Source of the DNA: Diphasiastrum complanatum
Lineage: Eukaryota; Streptophyta; Lycopodiopsida; Lycopodiales; Lycopodiaceae
Length of the DNA stretch: 64,000 nucleotides
Direction: 5' to 3'
Assembly: GCA_029204225.1 (NCBI GenBank)
Contig: MU832050.1
Coordinates: 1 to 64,000, forward strand
Both the position numbers and the translations under genes were made by a program. Positions 13,214 to 25,468 of the stretch are shown here, piece by piece; the stretch's first letter is position 1, and each line of letters opens with the position of its first letter. The notes under the pieces were generated by a model. That model ran no database searches, had not been told where the DNA came from, and saw only the letters and a list, made by a program, of their open reading frames with translations.

Positions 13214-14416
13214 TTAAAAAGAAAAAGAGAGGTCAACCTAGTGAGCCTATTGAGTGGAATGATGAATTGAACCAATGCTTTGAGAAACTCAAGAACATGG
13301 TTGTTTCAGCTCCTGTTTTATAGATCACAAATCCTGATTTACCTTACGTCGTGCAAACTGATGCAAGTGATTTGGCAATAGGGGCAGTTCTTCTACAGGA
13401 GGATAGGTCGATAGCGTTTGAAAGCAAGAAACTCACGGGGCCTCAGTTGCGTTATACAACTCAGGAGAAAGAGTTATTTGCTGTGATTCATGCACTTAGA
13501 ACCTAGAGGCATTACCTTTATGGTAGTCAGTTTATAGTGTATACAGATCACCAACCTCTGAAGTACTTTTGTAATCAGAACGCTCTAAGGGGTCGTAAAG
13601 CTCGCTGGGCTGAGCTTATGCAGGAATTTGATCATGAGAGCCGATATATCAAGGGCAGCTCTAACCAAGTTGCGGATGCGCTTAGTCGGATTGGTGAATT
13701 AAATGAACTTTCATTCACCCAGATTTCCACTGATCTATATCTTTCACTGAGAGAAAAATGTGAATTAGATTCTCATTTTGGTCCCATCTGGAAGATGGTG
13801 GAGATAGGAAAAAATGAGAATGGAATAGAGATCTACTCACAGGGGTCTTAGGTTCCTAAGAAAGATAAGAAGATAGTGGAATAGTTCTCTATCCGAGGTG
13901 GGTTACTATTTCAAAATGGGAAAATTTGTGTACCAGCGGATGATGAAAAAGAAGAAGATTCTTTATGAGTGTCATGATGTTCTCAAAATGGGAAAATTGG
14001 TTCTTTAGCTTATGAACTAGATCTTCAGAACAAGACTACAGCTCATCCTATGTTTCATGTAAGCCGTTTAAAATTACTATTTCAAAATGGAAAAATTGGT
14101 TCTTTAGTTTATGAACTAGATCTTCAGAACAAGACTACAGCTCATTCTGTGTTTCATGTAAGCCGTTTAAAATTAAGTTTACATGAAGGCGACATAGTTG
14201 GTTTAGAAAAAGATCTTACCCATTTGGAAGACTCATCGCTTAGTGTTCCTTTGGAACCTAGAGATAAACAATTGAGAAATCGTTCTATCTCTGAGTGCTT
14301 GATCAGGTGGAAGGGATGGATTGAGGATGATGATTCATGGGAGAGGGTCAAAAGCATAAAGAAAAATTTTCCTAGTTCTCATTTCTAGAGATAGAAATGG
14401 ATTAAGGGGGGAAGAA
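13214..14416 (+). mobile_element. Deletion derivative of a Ty3/gypsy chromovirus
   Basis: The order is RT/RNase H junction, RNase H (DASDLAIGAVLLQED; EKELFAVIHALR; VYTDHQPLKYF; NQVADALSR), the beginning of the integrase zinc finger (ILYECHD), then directly the integrase C-terminus (AHSVFHVSRLKL) and a chromodomain-like end (LIRWKGWIEDDDSWE). The integrase catalytic core is gone. A purine tract (AAGGGGGGAAGA) precedes the LTR at 14417. Stops occur in RNase H (near 13321 and 13504). Confidence 0.85.
13981..14175 (+). repeat. 99-bp in-frame tandem duplication
   Basis: Two copies, 13981-14079 and 14080-14175, encode FQNGKIGSL-x-YELDLQNKTTAH...FHVSRLKL. Each begins with TYTCAAAATGGRAAAATTGG, and the same word also starts the integrase N-terminus at 13909. 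Confidence 0.85.
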
Positions 14417-14906
14417 TGTTATGTCCATGTCATGTACAAGGGAATCAGAATAATTCCTGACATGGATAGCCGGTCACTCCAGTTGTATGTGGTTATTGGT
14501 TATGCTATGTCATTCTGGAAGTGGTCGTATTAAATAATTAGTAATCATATGAGGGCCCAGACCTATAATTGGACATGGGAGCACATGCATGGTGAAGACT
14601 ACTTCAATGCAAGAATAGGAGGTCAATAGCTCAATTTAGGTTGCATGGGAATCCTAAAGGGAATATTCTCTCTCTCTTGAGGAGAATAAGTCTACTGGAA
14701 ACTCACCCATCCTCCTATTGTGAATTGTGATTCTTGAGCCAGTTTCTCCTCTCCTCTCTTGTTATTTACTGTGGCTTGGGGGTGGATTGGTTAGGGTATT
14801 GACTAGCCTAGCCTCTCCATATTGGTTGGAAGTTTTATGCTCCACAGGTGTCATTTTGGTTTGCATGTGATTTGAATCCTGAAGATCTTCACTTGGGAGT
14901 TCTTAT
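14417..14906 (+). repeat. Probable gypsy LTR
   Basis: Begins TGTTATGTCCATG right after a polypurine tract, as a 3' LTR should. The right edge is placed before TAGTATCAGTACAGCCC (14905-14922), which resembles the tRNA-iMet primer site TGGTATCAGAGCC. If that reading holds, the LTR is followed by the start of a second internal region. Confidence 0.5.
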
Positions 14907-14935
14907 AGTATCAGTACAGCCCTACAATTTTGTTT

Positions 14936-15184
14936 TGTGATAATCAGAGTGCTATTGCCTTATCGGCCAACCCTAGATTTCACTCTAGGAGTAAGCACAT
15001 TGAAATCAGATATCACTACATCAGGGGCAAGGTTCTCAACAAGGAGATGAGCTTAACGTATGCAGAACGCAGGACATAAATGCAGATATATTCACGAAGG
15101 CATTAAGTGTTAATGCACACAACAAATTTTGTGCATTGCTTAGTATGAAGATCAAGGCGTTCACGGATCTAGATTAAGGGGGGG
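14936..15184 (+). pseudogene. Ty1/copia RNase H C-terminus and polypurine tract
   Basis: Encodes [32 protein letters not shown] and a degraded MQIYSRRH (normally ADIFTKAL) end, typical of the copia RNase H tail. It ends with the purine tract AGATTAAGGGGGGG at about 15171-15184. The rest of the element is absent; the fragment directly abuts the LTR/PBS-like sequence to its left. Confidence 0.75.
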
Positions 15185-16440
15185 TGTTGGATTTATCTCC
15201 TCCTCTCCTAAATCCTATTTTAATCTGCCTCCATTCATGCTGCATTTCTACTCATGTTGTCGCAAAGTCTGCATATTCACATGAAAAATAAGACAGGCAA
15301 AAAACGCGACTGTCTGCATAAATACAAATAAATTTTCATAGGCCAAAAAGGCGAAAAACGCGACACTGTATTTTTACACGTGATTTGTGACAAGCGAAAA
15401 AGACGACACTGCCTTACAAAATGTTGAAGGTGCCCTAGGAAAAGCAAAGGCACCTTGTAAATCAAATCCTAAGGTATTTTGTCAGAGTGTCGCATTTTTC
15501 GCATCTTCACCAACGTTCATTTCAACAAAGGCTGACGTCGTGGCTTTTTCATGCTCATCCCATGCAACTGTGCTAACAGATTTGACATTGACAGTAGCCA
15601 CCCACGATCTCCTATAGACAACACATCCACTTTGTACTTTCTTCATCTGCACACTTGTAAAATTGTTTATATATATGACAAGATGTGAGATAACGTAGTG
15701 TGTGAAAATAATAGCATCAGAAGCTTATCAGAGATAGACGAAGTAGATGCCTTGCACATTGATTCTTTTGTATTGTCAGTAACATGTTCATTTCTTTTAC
15801 AAATTAAATTAGCTTTGTAGAGCACACGATTTTGTTTGCTATTGTCTTGTGCTCCACAACGATATTGAAATTTATATTTTGCTATACTTAATCTGATAAC
15901 AACTCTATCTCGTTCTGCGTTCAAATTTGTGTCAATATTGCTATGTTTTTCTACATTCTGTCTTACTCTCTTATTGCTCAATCTGGTAATATGTTCTTAG
16001 CGAATTATTATTAGTCTAACTGTTGGCGACTAATATTTAGTCTTGCCTTTCGCGACTAATTATCAGTCAAGCTTAGTCTAGCTCTTTGCGAATCATTCAT
16101 GACTATTAATTTGTCTAGCTGTTCGCGACAAATTATCCTTCTAATGTTTTTGTTGCTTAATGTTTGGCTACATAATCAGATCGACCGTGATTTCTATTAC
16201 TAACATTCTGTTCGTTTCTAATAGGCGTAGTCATGCTTAGGGAAAGAGTAATATAGCTCATTCCGCTGTGCACGAACACTTTCCGTTCGAGTTCGTTTCT
16301 CGTTCAAGTTTCGAGTTTGCTTCTTTTCGTGTTCGTTTCTTTTCGAGCTATTTTAGTTTCTCACACTCACACACCCTCTTTCAATCCCAATAGCTTATGC
16401 ACAGTAGCGTCCATCTATGATCAATTGTTCAGCATCATCA
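15185..16440 (+). repeat. Probable copia 3' LTR
   Basis: Starts TGTTGGATTTATC after the polypurine tract. The right end is not fixed. It contains several GCGAAAAACGCGAC-like words (15295-15420) and a diffuse repeat at 15994-16136. 16262-16350 is rich in GTTCGTTTC words. Confidence 0.45.
15994..16136. repeat. Diffuse TTCGCGACTAAT repeats
   Basis: About five imperfect units with the form TAGTCTxxCTxTTCGCGACTAAT at roughly 15994, 16011, 16038, 16074 and 16111. Confidence 0.7.
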
Positions 16441-19400
16441 CACTAAACAGTAAGCTTTCTTACCTCACTCATTTCATATATGTTACTATCTTGATGATAT
16501 GCCAGAAGGATACTTGTTTATGGAGTTGTTTTGTCACAAATGATGATTAATGGAAGGCATTGGATCGTGATCCACCACTATACTATTTCGGTTTCAACTA
16601 TGTGATGTTATGCACTCTTTTGGCAATAGAGTATAGGTTGTAAATCACGACCTAGAATGATTTCATACATAGTTGTATATTTATGTATAAAACATAACTT
16701 TGTTGAGTGAGTTTTGTGCTGATTGAAAGTGCACTGGCAGTGCATTCATACCACATCAGTATATACCCATATACTTTTTCTTTATCGATCACTAATGGGT
16801 TTGCTGGGACAACGATTATATTGTCTCCAAAATGGTAGTATGTTTACATTCATTACTTTGATCAAATGTTGCACCTCCATCATTGGAAGGACAATGATGT
16901 TGGCACTATATAATGCATACTAAACTGACTTTTCAACATAAATGGTGATCCATTGCTGGTGGACACTGACCTACTGCATACTAAATGTACTCACAATCAT
17001 CTCTTTGTTTATGGTGTGTGATAAGTGGAATACGAACACTGATATGCAAAGTTATGTGTCTCTTTATCCACAACGGTTTCTAGATTGCAAAATCGCATCC
17101 CGATTCCATTTTTGGATTTGGAATACGTTCTCATATAGGTATGTGTATAGCAATTATCTTCATGAGGAGACTAAATGATAAGATATGTATGATTACATGC
17201 TCTCTTTACTAGCTATGATATTGGGGTTGGATAGAAGTGTCACTTGTGGTAGTGGAGGTATGAGCTAAAATCATGATCAATGGAAGAAGAGACATAATAG
17301 TCAATTGTCAGCTTTAGTCTTCATTCCAACTATTATCTAGTTCTTAATATGTGCACATGTGCATGTGTGGATTTGGCTTTGGATAGTATGAATATTTCTA
17401 GGATTTGGCTTTGGACACTATGAATATTTCTAGTCATTAGTCATGTTCTCCTATGTGGCATATCTTTCAAGATTTAAAGACAAGAATTTTTTAGCATCCG
17501 TACAACAATGGGGTTGTGTATATAACCATCGAGTTCAAGAAACTACCAAACAATAAGCCCCCTCAAAGCTTTTAGTAAACCTCATATGCCAATGCCCAAG
17601 CAAATTTTCTTCGATGATAAAAATGAATTTGTTGTAATTTGAAATAAATAATTATTATTTGTAAAGTTTTTACTTTTGACTCTAAACCATGTTGTTTACA
17701 TCACTTGAGACTGATATATCGTAACCACTTGTTTGTCAAAACAAAAGTTGCATGGGAGCTTACTATATGATGTATTTTGAATATGTCTTGCCCGGAGCTT
17801 CACCTTGTTCAAAATAAAGATTTATTTATATTAATATTACTGAACATGTTTGAAAGACATCTAACAATATTTGTCTAAAAAATTCCAAATACACATGCTA
17901 CAAACATATTCTAACCTTGTCATGTGCATGTGATACATTCAATGTGAAACTTGGATTGAGAGATGACCTTTGTTATTTTTGTAAGAAAATTCGTGCTAAA
18001 AAATAAGGTCAAGATCATGCACTCGAGTTCTTCTTTCTTTTAATATGCTTTAGACACTTTTCAATGTTTTTATATTTAACAACAAAACGTAAATAATGTA
18101 TTTTAGATTGATGTTCCCATGCTTTAATTTTTTCACTATCTTTCAAAAAAAATAGTAGCGGCTGTTTTAATATGAGTAAAACATGTGTATTGTGTTATTT
18201 TGTCCCATGGATTCTCATGACAACTAGACATATATGCTTTTATTGGGTGTGTTATCAAATGAAAACTTGTGTTTAAATATATTATGCATTAGAAATTTTA
18301 ATTTGGAGTAGACTAGCTGCAAAAAGCTATAGGTTAAACTTATCGTTTGCATGGTTCCTAATTTGAGTTATTGTGCAGCTTTACATAATAGCTTTATTTT
18401 ACCTTTCAATCTACCCACGATAGTGCAACTACATCTGAGGTACTCCAAATCAATAAGATTGTCAAAAATGTGTATGGAGAGTTACAATATAAAATGTTCA
18501 CAAATATGGCCAAGCCCCCTTATAGCACAAGGCTTCAAAATGTCTCTACACAATGGTCGGGGTCTGATGAGCATGTGCCTTGTTGTTCATTGTGAACAAC
18601 TCTACCCAATTCACCTCACTACGATGGACAATTTTATGTATTTAATAGCTTTAAAATTTGGTATTTGCAAGAAATTGTATCTTCTAGCTAGGTTTTACTA
18701 AGCACAAACTTAGAAGAAAAAGTTCTAATTTCAAGATTTTATGTATATGAGCAAGCAATTTTGGTGAATAATTCTTTTGAATGACTTTTGATAAATAGGA
18801 AAAAAATTATTGCCAACAAAGTACTACCTTTATCATTGTGTATTTCATTTCACAACCTTAACGTTCATTCATGTGCTTGCTTTTTCATGGAATCAAACAC
18901 TAGAGTGCAACTTAATGTTGCCTACTCTAGTTTACACCTACACTATATAGTAAGTTATAGAGGAGCGACATTATTCCAATGCAATAAATTATTATTATTT
19001 AAGGAGCTTTATGTTCTAAGTAAATAGCCCACTTAAAATTAGGTTTTTATTAGTTAAACAAAGCCTAGCTATAATACCAATATATGACCAAAAATTAAGA
19101 CTTATTGGTCTTTGCATAACTAGAGATGATGCCGCCTAAAAAATGTCAATTGCATGATTTTCCATCTCATCTAGAATATTTGTGATGGTCGCTTTATGTC
19201 AAAAAATAGCCACCAAGGCCATGCCATTCTCAAACACAGATTGTAGCTTGCTTTGCTAATAAATTCATGGTTTGCCCAACAAATTTGTAGATTACTTTCT
19301 CTATTGAAGATTCATGGCTTGCTTGCACTACAAATGGATTTGCATCAGTTGATGGCAATTTATAATTGAGTAACCTAAAGAAGGAGTAGCAAGAAGATGG

Positions 19401-20769
19401 ATCCACGACTTGTTAAAACAAGTAGATTTGTCTTTTGTAGTTAATGAGAATATGTGTCACTTGTTAACTAAACAATATCCAATGGTTTCTAAATTCGATG
19501 CAAAATATTCCACATTTTTGCCTAAAGGAAACAATTGCTTTAAACTACACGTGGGGCTACCATCTACCTTGGTCGGTTGATGATTGCCTAGCTAATGGAG
19601 TCTTAAGTTAAATGTCCCCAACCTATATAAAAATCTTGTAATACTAACAAAAGCTAAGCTAACTATTAGCAAGCACAACTATTTATGAAAGTAGTGGTCA
19701 TTTTTAACATATTAATCAACTTAATAAGAAAACATCAAAATATTCAAGATTTAATTGGTGCCAAGTATAAACACTATATATGTTATTTTGAAGTATTAGT
19801 ACTATGTTATTTAGTAGCAAGATGCATTCTTGAAATCATTATTATATTAACTTCACAATGCTCACATCAAAGAAAAACAATATGTAAAGAAAACATTCTA
19901 GAATAAAACTATATTTTTAACCTAAAGTGAGCACTATCATAGAGTGCTTGAAAACATATGTCTCCTCTATTACAACATGTGCTATTATAAGAAGCAAGTT
20001 GAGTAAAGTCTTTTGAGATATCTAAAATGTGCATATTCAAGTTTCGCACATGCATGAATTTATTAACATTCAATCCTCATCAATAACATCCATTTGGCTC
20101 TAACAAAATTCCATATGTAAGTCTGCCTACAAAATGAACATGCTTTTTCTAATAATGAAAAGAAAATCAACTTTAATTTTTTTGGCCATAGGTAATCATA
20201 CTATTCCAAACATGCAGTGTAATATTTTTATGGACCAAAAAAGAATCCTAGAAGAAAACACAAAAAAATTCTAAAGTATGTAATACAATGAAGATTAACC
20301 TCATCTATGGATGGCATTACTATGCCCCAAGTGATGTGGTCCAAGTACGAGCCCCACATTATGAGGCAATTAAAGATGAAATTGCTAGTACTTGTTCTTG
20401 TGTGAAGACTTATTGATTACATGATCAATATAGAAACCAGCCACATAAAAAAAAAACTACATATTTTGCCAAACTAGATATTGATGATAAGTACATGACA
20501 ACATGCCACCAAAAAGTACTCTCTTCAGTGAAGGGTTGGGAGGCCTCCAATTTCCAAGAATTTTGTATAAAAGAAGAATAATGTTCAAAATTTTATCAAC
20601 TAGCTTGTAATGGGAAAAAAGTTGTTAGTAGGATGGAAGACTATGTAGTTTATAGTTTAAAAAAAGCATGTGACTACCGAATAAAAATTTTGAGCTTTCG
20701 ATCAATTTTTTATTTTATTTGATTGAAATTTAAAGTGCCTAGATTATTACACCCACTAGATGGACTTTA
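16441..20769. other. Long spacer, nothing recognised
   Basis: No open frame here has a recognisable domain. A 31-bp direct duplication (GGATTTGGCTTTGGA...) lies at about 17370-17434. The part from about 20280 may be decayed gypsy sequence continuous with the next feature, but I could not support that from motifs. Confidence 0.4.
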
Positions 20770-21865
20770 TTACATGTTTACCACATATGCAACAACAACA
20801 TAATGCTATCCTAGTTGTGGTTGACAGACTCACTAACATGGCTCATTTTTTCCCAACTAATAATAAGATTTGATGCACTTGGTATGACTGATTTGTTTAT
20901 GCGGCATGTATTCAAACTTCATGAATTACCTAGATCCATTGTGTCTGACAGGGACTCTCGTTTACTAGTAGTTTTTGGATTGTAGTATTTAGAAGTTAGA
21001 GGTGCAGTTGGGAATGAGTAGTTCTAATCATCCTGAAAATGGATGGTCAGACTGAGAGAGTTAATCAAACTGTGGAAGACATGCTTAGGGCATATGTAAG
21101 TGAAAATCAAACGTAAAGAGAACATTACCTGCCATTGTTGGAATTTGCCTATAATGATAAAAAGAATGCATCTACAAAGATGTGTCCTTTTGAGCTAAAC
21201 TATGGTTTTAGACCAACTTCTATATGTGAAAGATTCAGTCTAAATGTCATTCGAATAAACACTTTTTGAAAGTGTGGGAAAGTTAGAAAGCGAGTTTGAG
21301 CAATTCAAATTTGAATGTTGGGTAGTTTGAATCTAGACCCAAAAATAGTAGGGTTAGCATTTTGGAGGGAAAGCCAAGTGGCCAAATAAATTTTGGACCT
21401 GTTATAGATTGTACGCCAAGGGAGTTCGAGGAAGGAGACATGATGTTTCTCAAGATTTTGAAGGACTCAAAAATCTTAAAGACTTGGAAGTGTTATAAGT
21501 TGTCACCTAGATACTGTGGACCTTGGAAAATTATTAAATAAATCAATAGCATTGCTTATGAATTGGATTTGCATGTTGGTTGTAAGATTCATCCCGTTTT
21601 TCATGTTTCACGCTTAAAATTTTACATCATGATGATAACTTGTTGGCTGATGGCCTTACATTGTTTAAAAAGCATGGGGAGGTGATGCATGGAACAGTGA
21701 GAGTATTGGACCAAAGGCAAAGATGATTGCAGAATCATTTGCTCTATGAGCACTTGGTTGCATGGCATGGACGATCTCTCAATGATGCTGGAGACCACGC
21801 ATGGGTTGCATGCACAATATCCAGACTTTGCCAGCGAGGACTATGTCATTTGAGGAGGGAAGGGA
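20770..21865 (+). pseudogene. Ty3/gypsy integrase and C-terminal relic
   Basis: Reading across several frames gives VDRLTNMAHFFP, LPRSIVSDRDSRF (second catalytic Asp region), NGWSD/GQTERVNQTVEDMLRAYV, LPLLEFAYNDKKNAST, PFELNYGFRP and later HPVFHVSRLK, the order of a plant gypsy integrase and its C-terminal tail. Many stops and frameshifts show long decay. RT and RNase H are not seen upstream. Confidence 0.8.
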
Positions 21866-22557
21866 TGTCACATCTACTTTAAATCTCTTTGCTTATTGTA
21901 ACTTGTAAATTGTAACTATTAAATTGTAAATGCCTAAGTCACTGACCTATTGAGACAATCATAAATTAGAATGTAAATATCTATAATCATGACTAATTTT
22001 GAGATAGCCAAGGAGATTTTGGGTCCCTTGAGAGTTTGCTGGACTGACCTTCAACATGGCATGTGTCATATGCTCACTAGGACACTTGGTCCAATGCATG
22101 GGTGACACTTGTTGGACAATTAACAAACGGGTCAATAGGACATGTCATATGCTCATTGGGAAACTTGGTCCAATGTATGAGTGACACATGTCAGACAGTC
22201 TACCTACTAGCTTGTCTATGTATCAATGTTCTGCCAAGTGGTAGTGTTGACTGTTTGCATGGGGTTTGCCATGTGTTTTTATTAGGATGTGCCAAGGTTA
22301 AGATGTGCTTGAGGGAATATAGTGTGAGCCTTGCCATGCATTCTCCATCTTATTTCTATGCAGCTATGGTTGGGAGGAGACTTGTAACATGACTCTCATG
22401 TTTGCTTGTAAATCTGTGTACATTTACCTAAGATTAATAAAGCGAAGAATTTGCTGGGTACTTCTATGTATTTACTTAGCGTTTTGTGAGCTTGTGTGCA
22501 ATAGATGTCCAAGTTTATTGAGGAGTAAATTTTTTTGCAAGTGAAAGGCTATGGCTA
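21866..22557 (+). repeat. Probable gypsy LTR with internal duplications
   Basis: Starts TGTCACATCTAC after GAGGGAAGGGA, a plausible polypurine tract. Inside, CATGTCATATGCTC...CTTGGTCCAATGxATG is present twice (near 22059 and 22138). AATAAAG words near 22437 could be the LTR polyadenylation signal. The right edge is blurred by the tandem repeats that follow. Confidence 0.5.
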
Positions 22558-23855
22558 CAACTTTAGCCCAAAATTATATGGGTAGCTTTGCAACAATATC
22601 AATCTAGTTGCCTGCTTGAGGGAATATAGTGTGAGCCTTGCCATGCATTCTCTATCTTATTCCTATGCAGCTATGGTTGGGAGGAGACTTGTAACACGTG
22701 TTTTCTTATTGATCTATGTACATTTACCTAAGATTAATAAAGTGACGAATTTGCTGGGTACTTCTATGTACTTGCTTAGGGTTTTGTGAGCTTGTGTGCA
22801 ATAGATGTCCAAGTTTATTGCGGAGTAATATTGTTGACTACTTTCATGTTGAAATTTTTTGCAAGTGAAAGGCTATGGCTGTGAAATTTCACACATTTGG
22901 GAATGCCCTAAAGTGTGTGATTGATCTCCTAAGCAAGCTTGTGCACTTGACAATGGATTCTAGATTGATTTCCAAGATCTATCTCAAAAAACCAAGGCAT
23001 AGAGGCAAAGAGAGATGCAATTGTTTATGACCAAAGTTCATACACACGAAGAGAAAAGCTTCTTGAAAAAACATAGGAAAATTAAGCTCCTCTCCTCGGG
23101 TAGACAGAGAATAGATCTAATTCGAACTCGTGTAGAGAGAGAAGAGGCAACAAGCAAATCTCACCAAAAAGTTTGACTCAAAAACTCAACTTAGATTATG
23201 ATTCACAAATGAAGTACATATAAAACTCATGGAGAATCCTCCTTGCATGCCATTGGACCCCTAATCCTAGCCTCTCTACTGTTATTGGATGAGTGATGCA
23301 TCCATCCTACAATTCTATTGGACCCTTCTTCAAGATTTCTCAATTCCTATTGGACCCCTTGACCAAAGCCAACACTTTGACTTCATCACTCATCAAACTA
23401 CATTAATACAAGTGTCACAATCCTATTTACTAGCCTATCTAGCTCTAGATTGCATCACTAATGGCTTTTGGCTCAATAATGGCTTTACATGTGGATTTGA
23501 CCAATTTGCCAACTATGCCAATTTTTGGCCCTATCACAAATCTACACAAAGAAGCTTGTCCTAAGAACTTAGAAGACCCCTAAAGCTATGACAAACTATT
23601 TTACACATGTGGGAACATGATCCACACATGTGAATTGTACTTTCAAACATAAAAGACATAAATTTGCCAAGCTAGATTTTTGCCAATTTTTCAAAATGGC
23701 TACAACTTTAGCCCAAAATTATATGGGTAGCTTTGCAACAATATCAATCTAGTTGCCTACTTGAGGGAATATAGTGTGAGCCTTGCCATGCATTCTCTAT
23801 CTTATTGCCCAAAATTATATGGGAAGCTTTGCAACAATATCAATCTAGTTGCCTC
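22308..23855. repeat. About 310-bp tandem repeat, 2.3 copies, split by an insertion
   Basis: Unit part B (GAGGGAATATAGTGTGAGCC...) starts at 22308, 22615 and 23760. Part A (ACAACTTTAGCCCAAAATTA...) occurs at about 22557, 23702 and, truncated, 23806. Without the 815-bp insertion at 22881-23695 the starts are roughly 307 and 325 bp apart. The third copy has a shortened B and A. Confidence 0.85.
22881..23695. mobile_element. 815-bp insertion with ATGGCT target duplication
   Basis: The neighbouring repeat copy reads GGCTATGGCTACAACTTTAG without a break. Here it is split after ATGGCT (22875-22880) and resumes with ATGGCT (23696-23701), a direct duplication of the target. The insert begins GTGAAATTTCACAC, a 12-bp palindrome plus two bases, and ends CCAATTTTTCAAA. 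It has no coding capacity that I recognise. Its ends resemble those of the insert at about 26403-26937. Class unknown: a solo LTR, TRIM or MITE-like element are options. Confidence 0.65.
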
Positions 23856-23944
23856 CATGAGGGTTCTATTTTTCTTATCAGCTGTCATTTCACGGAGAAG
23901 AATAGTTGGTTGTAAATTGATGTTCAATGCCAAAAACAGTAATT

Positions 23945-24480
23945 TCATTTCATAAAAATAAATTTCCACCCTCCATCAATTTGAAGTGCTTTAAGTTTCT
24001 TTCTAATTTGAACTTCAATATTAGCTCTAAATTCTATAGAGCATTTGAAAACTTCAATTTTTTCAAAGCAAATATGACTATCATTCTCCTAGAATAGTTA
24101 TCAATAATGTGATAAAAAGATCGCTCTTTCAAGCAATGGTATTTGCATGGAGCCACAAAAATTAGAATATACAAGATCTAAAATGCCTTTGGTTTTTGAA
24201 GATTGACCTTTGCAGAATCTACTTCTAGCATGTCTGCCAAAAATGCAAGATTTACAAGAAAACTTGCTGGGTTATAAAGTACAAAATTGCCATTAACTAA
24301 AGAATTATGATGCATGTATTGTGAATCTAGATTTATAGTGAAGCTAGTACACATTGATGAAAATTGATATACTATTAGTGATGGCCCTATATTTAGCAAA
24401 ATGGTTTTGAAAATTATCGTATGTTGTGCAAAAAGAAAAAAAGGAACAACAACACCATCCAATTTTAGCAAAATTGGCTA
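23945..24480 (-). pseudogene. Ty1/copia integrase relic
   Basis: On the minus strand, over shifted frames, it reads KFSCKSCIFGRH, GILDLVYSNFCGSMQIPL, FYHIIDNYSRRM and KKLKALQIDGGWKF. These match the integrase zinc-finger end, the first catalytic Asp region (HSDxCGPM), the second (IDDYSR) and the LRSDNGGEF segment of copia elements. Orientation is opposite to the copia element that follows. Multiple frameshifts. Confidence 0.7.
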
Positions 24481-24935
24481 TTTTACTATTTATAGTTACA
24501 TGTTTTTATAAAAAAGACTATGAAAAAACAATGAAACTAATTCCTAAAATTTGTCCATTACAAGTCCCTTATAATGCATGATGGCTCTATGGAAAACACA
24601 GAGGAACAATGAATCAACAACGACAACTATACCATGACCAGAAACAATTCAACAAGATAAAATTCCATAGTCATACCTATAAATTATTTTCGTAGTATAG
24701 CTATCATATTGATCCACAAAAAAAAAAAACACCATGCAACACATGCTACAACTCAAGGAGCTCATACAACATCTCATCATGATCAATTTGAGATTTGCAA
24801 AGATTTCTAGCTCAAACAAGCAACATTTGGCAAGCTTTTGGCAAAATTGAAAGCAAGCTACCATGCACATGGATTAAGCCCCCCTAGGGTGCAAATTGAG
24901 TTTGCATGATCAAGTATTGGAATGGCAAAATCATT
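24481..24935. other. Spacer between copia relics
   Basis: No gene seen. Possibly the remainder of the minus-strand copia relic. Confidence 0.3.
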
Positions 24936-25401
24936 TATAGCAACAACTTGCTTTTATCTATGTACAACGTAGATAAATGCATGTTGTGATTGAATGCACT
25001 TTTAATGCTATTTGATCGCGCTTGTTTACTCACTCTGATCATAACACGGACGTCTACGACTCCTCAGTTTCTTATCAGATGATGGCCGTCTTTGATGCTT
25101 GAGGAACTCGCGATATCATATTGCCCTTCCATTTATTTCAGACTATACTTCACATTGAATCTGATTTCAGTAGCACCACACACAAACCATCTCTAATCTC
25201 TTCGGTAGACTATATACTTATTTTAGAGTATGAATTAATTTTTAAGATCTTGTTGGGCAATTAGACACTTAAAGCTATGATTACATTTTGCATAAGCCAT
25301 CTATTAGATTGTTTTTGCACCTAGCAACCGATTAGAATGTGAGAGATGTTCTGCAATATTCCTGCTCTCTTCTCTATTACTCTATCTCCCTTGCCCCATC
25401 A
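24936..25401 (+). repeat. 5' LTR, left part missing
   Basis: Matches 30549-31012 closely (GCTTTTATCT-TGTACAACGTAGAT; ACACGGACGTCTA; ends CTTGCCCCATCA). It starts abruptly at about 24936. Confidence 0.85.
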
Positions 25402-25404
25402 GAT

Positions 25405-25416
25405 TGGTATCGGAGC
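25405..25416 (+). other. Primer-binding site, tRNA-iMet type
   Basis: TGGTATCGGAGC follows the LTR end by three bases and matches the standard TGGTATCAGAGC with one change. Confidence 0.8.
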
Positions 25417-25468
25417 ATAGCTCAAATAAACCGAGAGATTAAGTTTGTTCTATTTGTGTACTGTTATC

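Noticed and set aside
18351-18701. 116-codon open frame in the 16.4-20.8 kb spacer
   Set aside because: No recognisable domain, no splice or promoter context, composition like the surrounding AT-rich DNA.
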